NCBI GenBank assembly: GCA_964545735.1
Contig: CAZJGS010000111.1
Coordinates: forward strand, 1 to 8,382
DNA length: 8,382 bases
From: Pleomorphochaeta sp964545735
GTDB taxonomy: Bacteria; Spirochaetota; Spirochaetia; Sphaerochaetales; Sphaerochaetaceae
Direction of reading: 5' to 3'
The translations under genes were made by a program, and so were the position numbers. This document shows positions 1 through 4,185 of this stretch, one piece after another. Under the pieces are notes generated by a model. It was not told where the DNA came from and did not search any database. It was given only the letters and a program-made list of their open reading frames with translations. Every line of letters begins with the position of its first letter. Within the stretch, counting starts at the first letter, position 1.

Positions 1-1
1 T

Positions 2-157
2 TATTATAGCAAAAAATTAAAAAATATTCCATTACCACTCATTAGTCAAAAACATGGCCCTTTTTTAGATAATTTCTTTTATTTAGAATTTTTATCATTT
101 ATAATTATGATTTTTTTATATTTTTATATATACTTAATATATGAAATATTTCTTTGA
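2..157 (+). CDS. C-terminal end of a probable membrane protein (partial at left edge)
   Basis: The frame beginning at base 2 stays open for 51 codons and ends in TGA at 155-157; the start lies outside the window. The other two + frames stop within the first 20 bases. The first half has mixed composition (it includes the run PLPLISQKHGPFLDNFF). The second half is one long hydrophobic stretch rich in Phe, Ile, Leu and Tyr, from about FLSFIIMIFLY to the end, consistent with a C-terminal transmembrane helix. The frame overlaps the next gene by 17 nt, which would suit a co-transcribed, translationally coupled pair, because that gene has no visible Shine-Dalgarno. I do not recognise the family. The alternative is AT-rich non-coding DNA that is open by chance; T-rich DNA reads as hydrophobic residues in any case. 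Confidence 0.45.
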   Translation, partial: YYSKKLKNIPLPLISQKHGPFLDNFFYLEFLSFIIMIFLYFYIYLIYEIFL

Positions 158-1415
158 TGCTCATATGCATGCTATGAATTTAGACCACCCTGATTTTATA
201 AGTACTATTAAATCTTTAAATTCAGGTATTGCGGATTTATTAACAAGTGGCTTTTTTTCAACCTCTTATATATTAGAAGGTTCAAGAGCCAATTATACAG
301 TGATGAACAATAAACTAATTAATCTGTTATTAGCTTTTGACAAACCCATAGGTGAAACCTTTGCTATGATGGAAAATGATTTAAAAGGCATGTATAAAGA
401 TAAACTTACTGAAAAAGAGAGAGAAGCTTTTACCCCTTATATATATAACAACAAATTAAATTTTAGAAATGTAGAATATGATAAGTTTGCAATTATACCT
501 TTATTAATGGATTTTTCAAATAATCATAAAGATTTTTCAAACATTTATTATCCTGTTGGCAGAGAAGCTAAGATAATAAAGTATATAGATGATACTTTAA
601 CAGCGTTTAAGGATTATAAGAAATATAATAAAGAGGGGATTATGGAGTTCTTCCCCTTCCTTGGTATAAACACCCCGGCTCATTCCATTGAGTTTATAAA
701 AGATTTATTAAGTACCTATGTAAATAAGAGCCATAAATTAAATAGCTCAAGATCTTCTAAGAAGAAATTTTATGGAGTTAAATTTTATCCCCCTCTTGGC
801 TTAAACCCCTGGCCTAAGGAAAAGAAAGAGCTTGATAAATTACTTTATATTTATCAATTCTGCTGTGAAAATGATTTACCTATAATCACACACTGTGATG
901 ATCAAGGCTTTAGAACAATCCCTACCAAAGAAGCCTGGGCTTATACAAATCCACAATCTTGGGAAAGGGTTTTAAAAGAGTTTCCAACTTTAAAAATAGA
1001 CTTTGCCCATAGCGGGAAACAATACAGATCAATTGGTAACTTTCCAGCTGCCTCTATTTTTGCTCAAAACTTACTTAAACCTAAGAATGAAAGACTGCCA
1101 ACAAGTCCTTGGTTTTATAATATTATAGATCTTATGAAAAAATATGAAAATGTTTATTTAGACTTTTCCTTTAGTGGTAGTACTCCTCAGTTTTACTGTG
1201 AGTTGATCAATTTTCTTAATGAAGAGGAAAACAAGGAAATGAAAAATCATATCATAAGGCACTCCCTTTTTGGATCAGACTTTTCTGTAAACCTTTTTAA
1301 AGTTAAATCCTATTCTCAATATTTTAATATTTTTGATAATAGTGCTTTTTCTAATGAAGAAATTAATTTGTTTGTGTCACAAAACCCAATAAATTTCTTA
1401 AATTTGAATTTATAA
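141..1415 (+). CDS. Amidohydrolase-superfamily metal-dependent hydrolase (TIM barrel), substrate unknown
   Basis: This is a 424-residue, probably cytoplasmic protein with no signal peptide. It shows the amidohydrolase_2-like pattern in order: strand 1 with H8-x-H10 (FDAHMH), strand 4 GVKFYPP with K214, strand 5 IITHCDD with H251, strand 6 DFAHSG with H290, and strand 8 LFGSDFS with D380. A C-terminal NPINFL (N415-P416) resembles the NP motif that often closes this family. These positions supply plausible metal ligands and a catalytic Asp for hydrolysing an amide, ester or ring bond, or for a related lyase reaction. The protein is longer than many amidohydrolase_2 members: about 160 residues separate the HxH from the next recognisable barrel strand, and residues 195-210 are a basic Ser/Lys-rich loop. 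Start choice: residues 3-10 form strand 1, so translation cannot begin later, but no Shine-Dalgarno precedes the ATG. The family call is fairly sure; the substrate cannot be read from the sequence. Confidence 0.85.
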   Translation: MKYFFDAHMHAMNLDHPDFISTIKSLNSGIADLLTSGFFSTSYILEGSRANYTVMNNKLINLLLAFDKPIGETFAMMENDLKGMYKDKLTEKEREAFTPYIYNNKLNFRNVEYDKFAIIPLLMDFSNNHKDFSNIYYPVGREAKIIKYIDDTLTAFKDYKKYNKEGIMEFFPFLGINTPAHSIEFIKDLLSTYVNKSHKLNSSRSSKKKFYGVKFYPPLGLNPWPKEKKELDKLLYIYQFCCENDLPIITHCDDQGFRTIPTKEAWAYTNPQSWERVLKEFPTLKIDFAHSGKQYRSIGNFPAASIFAQNLLKPKNERLPTSPWFYNIIDLMKKYENVYLDFSFSGSTPQFYCELINFLNEEENKEMKNHIIRHSLFGSDFSVNLFKVKSYSQYFNIFDNSAFSNEEINLFVSQNPINFLNLNL

Positions 1416-1451
1416 AAAAAATATTTATTGTCTTAAATTGCCATATTTGTC

Positions 1452-1467
1452 ATAACATTCATGTTAT
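1452..1467. repeat. Perfect inverted repeat, 7-2-7
   Basis: ATAACAT-TC-ATGTTAT begins 36 nt after the amidohydrolase stop codon. The arms are fully complementary. No T-run follows closely, so it does not look like an intrinsic terminator. It could be an mRNA 3' stabilising hairpin or a protein-binding site. In DNA this AT-rich, chance is also possible. Confidence 0.35.
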
Positions 1468-1545
1468 ATATAAGATTATTATCCGATTCTTTTTAGATTA
1501 AAAAATAAAAAATATGCCTAATAACATCCTTATTTTATATAAAAC

Positions 1546-1557
1546 CCTAAATTTAGG
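1546..1557. repeat. Perfect 12-bp palindrome CCTAAATTTAGG
   Basis: A contiguous dyad with no loop, about 63 bp upstream of the -35 hexamer of the next gene. It cannot form a good RNA hairpin without opening its centre, so it suits a DNA-binding dimer better than a terminator. No regulator is identified for it. Confidence 0.3.
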
Positions 1558-1619
1558 TTAATATAAGCATAATCAAATTAATTTTCTTCTACAACTTAGC
1601 GCATAGTAAACATAAACAA

Positions 1620-1648
1620 TTGACATAAGAAGATACTTACAATATATT
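1620..1648 (+). promoter_or_regulatory. Sigma-70-type promoter for the first secreted-protein gene
   Basis: A consensus -35 TTGACA (1620-1625) is followed, at the ideal 17-bp spacing, by TATATT (1643-1648), five of six matches to TATAAT. The start codon lies about 50 nt further on, after a strong AAGGAGG ribosome binding site (1688-1694, 5 nt before ATG 1700). The words TTACA (1637-1641) and TGTAA (1654-1658) flank the -10 symmetrically and might be half-sites of a regulator. Confidence 0.7.
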
Positions 1649-1699
1649 TAGTATGTAATAGGAAAACAAAATCAATCTTTTTAGACAAAGGAGGAAAGC

Positions 1700-2239
1700 A
1701 TGATTAGAAAGTTTATTATATTACTAGTTAGTTTTATTATTAGCTTTCCACTTTTTGCTGACCCTCAAATATTGCTTAATACCGATATAGATGGTGAGTT
1801 GACAATGGTTAGATATTATTCACAACTTATAGAAGATAATAACATTACCACTGGGGAAAATTTTATTGATATGGACGGTGTCCATGATACTCTTGCTGCA
1901 GTAACAAATCCTTTTGATATAACAGGTGGATTTACTACAGATGATTTTATAGTTACTTTCTTTGGTACTGTTGTATCCAATCAATCTCATGAAGTAGATG
2001 TTACAAATTCAAGCTACTACTATACAGTTGGTACAAATAAAACATACATATCAGAAACTCCAAGTATCGTTAATAAAAGTCCTAGCAATGGTTTACTAAC
2101 ATTTTATGCTGGACAATATTACGATGCAACACATCTAACTTTGCCTACTTTCACCTTTCAAATCGAAAGCCCTGTATTTACTACAATAGGAGCAGGCAGA
2201 TATTTTACTGATATTACTATCAGTATTGTTGAGATTTAA
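1700..2239 (+). CDS. Small exported protein, unknown function, beta-rich (first of a pair)
   Basis: This 179-residue protein has a classic Sec signal peptide: basic MIRK, a hydrophobic core to about residue 17, and a likely signal-peptidase I cut after A20 (PLFA|D). There is no lipobox cysteine; the protein has no cysteine at all. The mature part is rich in Thr, Ile, Phe, Tyr and Asp in alternating patterns that suggest beta strands, with no other membrane segment. The C-terminus, GAGRYFTDITISIVEI (164-179), resembles the closing strand of Ig-like or fimbrial/spore-coat-type beta-sandwich domains and is similar to the end of the next protein (PGNYISNIQVTFSVE). The likely location is periplasm or cell surface. 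Expression should be strong, given a near-consensus promoter and AAGGAGG at 1688-1694. I do not recognise a named family; a pilin-like or surface-layer role is inference only. Confidence 0.8.
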   Translation: MIRKFIILLVSFIISFPLFADPQILLNTDIDGELTMVRYYSQLIEDNNITTGENFIDMDGVHDTLAAVTNPFDITGGFTTDDFIVTFFGTVVSNQSHEVDVTNSSYYYTVGTNKTYISETPSIVNKSPSNGLLTFYAGQYYDATHLTLPTFTFQIESPVFTTIGAGRYFTDITISIVEI

Positions 2240-2251
2240 GCCGTATAAGCG

Positions 2252-2280
2252 TTGAAAAAAGATAATTAAAAGGTTGTAAT
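2252..2280 (+). promoter_or_regulatory. Candidate promoter for the second secreted-protein gene
   Basis: TTGAAA (2252-2257) and TGTAAT (2275-2280) are separated by 17 bp, and the -10 matches TATAAT at five of six positions. It starts 13 nt after the stop codon of the first secreted gene, so the second gene may be transcribed both by read-through and from this promoter. The -10 is embedded in the palindrome at 2274-2290. Confidence 0.5.
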
Positions 2281-2290
2281 ATTATTACAA
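2274..2290. promoter_or_regulatory. Perfect 17-bp palindrome (8-1-8) over the -10: candidate operator
   Basis: TTGTAATA-T-TATTACAA is perfectly symmetric about base 2282 and covers the whole -10 hexamer of the candidate promoter. It ends 26 nt before the ATG at 2317. Position and symmetry fit a repressor operator. The odd-numbered symmetry and AT-rich half-sites resemble Fur-family boxes, but it does not match the PerR box TTATAATnATTATAA base for base. It could instead act as an RNA hairpin in a transcript coming from upstream; no T-run follows. Confidence 0.5.
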
Positions 2291-2316
2291 ATAAAACAAA
2301 TAGGAATAAGAAATTA

Positions 2317-2943
2317 ATGCGAAAAATATATACAACTCTAATTTTCACATTATTAGCAAGTTTATCTTTATTTGCTGATCAAATTGTAGCTCCAAATGCT
2401 CCCTCTTATGAAGAAGGTGAGTTTGTTATAACTAATGGACCACAAACGGCTTATGTAGTTGCAGATGCAGATGCAATCGATATGATTGCTACACTATATT
2501 ACAATGGAAACCCCTTAGAAGAGAATGCAGTCATTGCTACAGATACAAACAATAATGACTTGCTATTAGATGCATCTTGGGAATTAACACCTTTTTCTAT
2601 AAGAGTTACAGGTTCCCAGCTAGATAATTTTAACTTGGGTATAGAACTAGAAGTAGGATTTTTTCAACTCTTAGATGAGTTTGGTAATATTGCTCAAGGA
2701 ATAAACAGTTACATCATCAATTCACAAGCTATGAAAATAGTAAATATTACAAATTTGACTGGAGTAACTTTTAATAACAGTCCTCCTGGATCAAATACTT
2801 ATATTTATGGCATTCCATTATTAGAAGGTAATTACTATTCCTCAACGAGCATGGCAGATTTTAAATTAACTTGGGATGCGAAATCTATTCCACATCCTGG
2901 TAATTACATCAGCAATATACAAGTTACTTTCTCAGTAGAATAA
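2317..2943 (+). CDS. Small exported protein, unknown function, beta-rich (second of a pair)
   Basis: This 208-residue protein has a Sec signal peptide (MRKIY, hydrophobic core 6-18, likely cut after A20 in SLFA|D) and no lipobox. Like its upstream neighbour it lacks cysteine. The mature chain is acidic, Asn/Asp/Thr-rich and predicted by eye to be mostly beta strand. A short ADADAID run (50-55) comes from a partial 6-bp tandem DNA repeat and is probably trivial. The last part, from about DFKLTWDA (181-188) to PGNYISNIQVTFSVE (194-208), parallels the end of the first protein, so the two may be diverged paralogues that share a terminal strand or assembly signal. The ribosome binding site is weak (AGGAATAAG, rather far from the ATG), unlike the neighbour's. 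The operon ends at the terminator at 2979-3013. Function is unknown; a surface or fibre subunit is a guess. Confidence 0.8.
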   Translation: MRKIYTTLIFTLLASLSLFADQIVAPNAPSYEEGEFVITNGPQTAYVVADADAIDMIATLYYNGNPLEENAVIATDTNNNDLLLDASWELTPFSIRVTGSQLDNFNLGIELEVGFFQLLDEFGNIAQGINSYIINSQAMKIVNITNLTGVTFNNSPPGSNTYIYGIPLLEGNYYSSTSMADFKLTWDAKSIPHPGNYISNIQVTFSVE

Positions 2944-2978
2944 TAAAACAATGTGCTTATTGTGTTATTAATATAATA

Positions 2979-3013
2979 AGACCTCAGATATTTATATTTG
3001 AGATCTTTTTTTT
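2979..3013 (+). terminator. Intrinsic terminator of the + strand gene block
   Basis: A 13-bp imperfect stem (2979-2991 with 2994-3006; one mismatch and one G-T pair; innermost pairs would open to form the loop) is followed by eight T residues (3006-3013). It begins 35 nt after the stop codon of the second secreted gene. Confidence 0.85.
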
Positions 3014-3016
3014 GGC

Positions 3017-3043
3017 ATAAATAAAGCTACCAGAAGAGGTAGC
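3017..3043 (-). terminator. Intrinsic terminator of the perR-rbr operon
   Basis: On the - strand, GCTACC, a 6-nt loop (TCTTCT) and GGTAGC (3043-3026) are followed by the T-rich TTTATTTAT (3025-3017). It lies 22 nt past the rbr stop codon and faces the + strand terminator just 3 bp away, which separates the two convergent transcription units. Confidence 0.75.
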
Positions 3044-3064
3044 CCAAATTATTAAAAATTAATA

Positions 3065-3607
3065 TTAATAGTTTTTACTTTGTAATTCAAAATAAGCTTT
3101 CGGATGAGCACATACTGGGCAAATACTTGGAGCTTTCTTTCCAACGTGGATAAAACCACAATTAGAACATTTCCAAATCATTTCTCCATCACGAGAGAAA
3201 ACAATTTCATCTTCAACATTCTTTAATAATGCTAAATATCTTGCTTCATGTTCTTTCTCAACTTCTGCTACTAAACTAAATAGCTTTGAAATCTTTAAAA
3301 AGCCTTCTGCTTTAGCATCTTTAGCCATATTAACATACATGTCAGTCCATTCGTAGTTTTCACCAGCTGCAGCAGCTTTTAGATTAGACATAGTATCTTG
3401 AATTTCGCCATTTTCTTGAAGTAATTTAAACCAAATTTCTGCATGTTCTTTTTCATTTGCAGCAGTTTCTGCAAAAATGTTTGAAATTTGAACATAGCCC
3501 TCTTTTTTTGCCTTAGATGCAAAATAAGTGTATTTATTACGAGCTTGAGATTCCCCTGCAAATGCATCCATTAAATTCTTCTCAGTTTTTGAACCTTTGA
3601 ATTCCAT
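3065..3607 (-). CDS. rbr: Rubrerythrin (non-haem diiron peroxidase)
   Basis: This cytoplasmic enzyme reduces hydrogen peroxide to water using electrons passed through a rubredoxin-like centre. The 180-residue chain has the standard two-domain order. A four-helix ferritin-like domain (about 1-135) carries the diiron ligand motifs: E19 in GESQARNKY, E52-x-x-H55, the GENYEW pair E83/E86, and E117-x-x-H120. A C-terminal rubredoxin-like domain (about 143-175) has C147-x-x-C150 and C163-x-x-C166 for the Fe(Cys)4 site, ending in the familiar AHPKAYFEL. All expected ligands are present, so it should be active. It is the second gene of an operon with perR: 24 nt separate the genes, and AAAGGAG (3616-3622) lies 8 nt before the ATG. 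A hairpin abuts that ribosome binding site. PerR control of rubrerythrin is well established in anaerobes. Length and motifs are typical, and the call is near certain. Confidence 0.97.
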   Translation of the reverse strand: MEFKGSKTEKNLMDAFAGESQARNKYTYFASKAKKEGYVQISNIFAETAANEKEHAEIWFKLLQENGEIQDTMSNLKAAAAGENYEWTDMYVNMAKDAKAEGFLKISKLFSLVAEVEKEHEARYLALLKNVEDEIVFSRDGEMIWKCSNCGFIHVGKKAPSICPVCAHPKAYFELQSKNY

Positions 3608-3622
3608 TAATTTAACTCCTTT

Positions 3623-3643
3623 GCTAACTTGTTAATTGTTAGC
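3623..3643 (-). promoter_or_regulatory. Hairpin enclosing the perR stop codon, directly before the rbr ribosome binding site
   Basis: In the perR-rbr mRNA, GCTAAC (3643-3638) pairs perfectly with GTTAGC (3628-3623) around a 9-nt loop that contains the perR stop codon TAA. The very next bases are the rbr Shine-Dalgarno AAAGGAG (3622-3616). Ribosomes finishing perR would melt the hairpin. It might protect or expose the rbr site, or mark an mRNA processing or stability boundary. It is not a terminator in this direction, because A-rich rather than T-rich sequence follows. Confidence 0.45.
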
Positions 3644-4027
3644 TTTTTTTAAACATTCAGGACAAATTCCTGTAATTATTATATTTTTATCAATGTTAGA
3701 AAACCCTGTTTCCTTCTCAACATTGCTAACACACTCTTGATTTAGAGGAAGGTTAACATCAATTATTTTTTTACAAACTCTGCACTCAATATGTTGGTGC
3801 CCACAAGTTGTACAATCATAATGATCTGGCCCATCAATGGCAAAAATTCTTCTAAGTTTACCTTCATCAACTAATAAATTCAAATTTCTATATATAGTAG
3901 CTTTACCAACACTCGGATGTTTTTTATGAATAAATTCATATACTAATTGAGCAGTTGGATGGTTATATAATGCTTTAACAGCATCTAAAACCAAGCCTCT
4001 TTGAATTGTTTGTCTTCTTTCTACCAT
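3632..4027 (-). CDS. perR: PerR-type peroxide-sensing repressor (Fur family)
   Basis: This 131-residue Fur-family regulator has an N-terminal winged helix (about 1-68; recognition region VGKATIYRNLNLL) and a C-terminal dimerisation/metal domain. All five regulatory-metal ligands of Bacillus subtilis PerR (H37, D85, H91, H93, D104) are matched here by H23, D71, H77, H79 and D90. The four structural zinc cysteines (C96, C99, C136, C139) are matched by C82, C85, C122 and C125. Every position has the same offset of 14, so the alignment is gap-free. Asp at 90 favours PerR over Fur, which has Glu there. PerR binds DNA with Fe(II) or Mn(II) and is inactivated by peroxide through histidine oxidation. 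Oddity: an additional pair, C72-x-x-C75, sits inside the sensing site. It heads an operon with rbr, with RBS AAGGA (4034-4038), and is probably autoregulated through the palindrome at 4048-4067. Targets other than rbr are not visible here. Confidence 0.92.
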   Translation of the reverse strand: MVERRQTIQRGLVLDAVKALYNHPTAQLVYEFIHKKHPSVGKATIYRNLNLLVDEGKLRRIFAIDGPDHYDCTTCGHQHIECRVCKKIIDVNLPLNQECVSNVEKETGFSNIDKNIIITGICPECLKKANN

Positions 4028-4047
4028 AAATTTTCCTTATTGAAAGT

Positions 4048-4067
4048 CATTATCTATAAGGATAATG
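4048..4067. promoter_or_regulatory. Candidate PerR operator (7-6-7 inverted repeat)
   Basis: CATTATC-TATAAG-GATAATG has perfect 7-bp arms and a 6-bp spacer. It overlaps the probable -10 of the perR-rbr promoter and ends 20 nt before the ATG. The half-site GATAATG recalls the GATAAT repeats of Fur-family operators, and its position fits autorepression. Its even-numbered spacing does not superimpose on the 7-1-7 PerR box of Bacillus, so the binding mode, or the regulator itself, is uncertain. Confidence 0.55.
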
Positions 4068-4090
4068 CATCATTTGAAAGGAAATGTCAA
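4062..4090 (-). promoter_or_regulatory. Promoter of the perR-rbr operon
   Basis: On the - strand there is a consensus TTGACA (4090-4085), a 17-bp spacer, and CATTAT (4067-4062), four of six matches to TATAAT. The leader to the perR ATG would be about 25-30 nt. An alternative -10 a few bases downstream (TATAGA or GATAAT) cannot be excluded; either way the -10 falls within the palindrome. Confidence 0.55.
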
Positions 4091-4114
4091 TATATTTATA
4101 TTTTTCAAAAAACT

Positions 4115-4160
4115 AAAAAAAAAGATATGAAAGTTACCTTTTAATCTATTGTAACTTTCA
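4115..4160 (-). terminator. Intrinsic terminator of the marR-ABC-ABC operon
   Basis: On the - strand, TGAAAGTTAC (4160-4151) pairs perfectly with GTAACTTTCA (4137-4128) around a 13-nt loop. A run of nine T (4123-4115) follows shortly after. It lies 25 nt past the stop of the last exporter gene and just upstream of the perR promoter, so it insulates the two co-directional operons. Confidence 0.8.
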
Positions 4161-4185
4161 CATCCACTTTTAGCAACTAATATTT

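Larger units (their letters stand above)
1416..1699. other. AT-rich intergenic region between the amidohydrolase and secreted-protein genes
   Basis: These 284 bases have no credible gene. The longest ATG frame noticed on the + strand has 15 codons (from 1515) and no ribosome binding site. The region holds two perfect inverted repeats (1452-1467 and 1546-1557) and a good promoter for the next gene (1620-1648). No hairpin followed by a T-run was found directly after the amidohydrolase stop, so termination of that transcript is unexplained. Confidence 0.6.

Noticed and set aside
77..105. Perfect TATAAT (100-105) before the amidohydrolase
   Set aside because: The hexamer 17 bp upstream (TTTTAT) is a poor -35, the DNA is extremely T/A-rich, and the region may be coding for the upstream protein.
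2463..2478. Short GCAGAT tandem repeat in the second secreted gene
   Set aside because: Two and a half copies giving ADADA are in frame and small, with no sign of a longer repeat array or phase variation tract.
3379..3567. 62-codon open frame on the - strand inside rbr
   Set aside because: It is a different frame of the same strand within a near-certain rubrerythrin gene. It is Lys/Gln/Met-rich nonsense with no ribosome binding site.
3623..3650. Hairpin plus T-run that reads like a + strand terminator
   Set aside because: No + strand transcript is expected here. The T-run is the complement of the two Lys codons at the end of perR, so the hairpin is treated as a - strand element instead.
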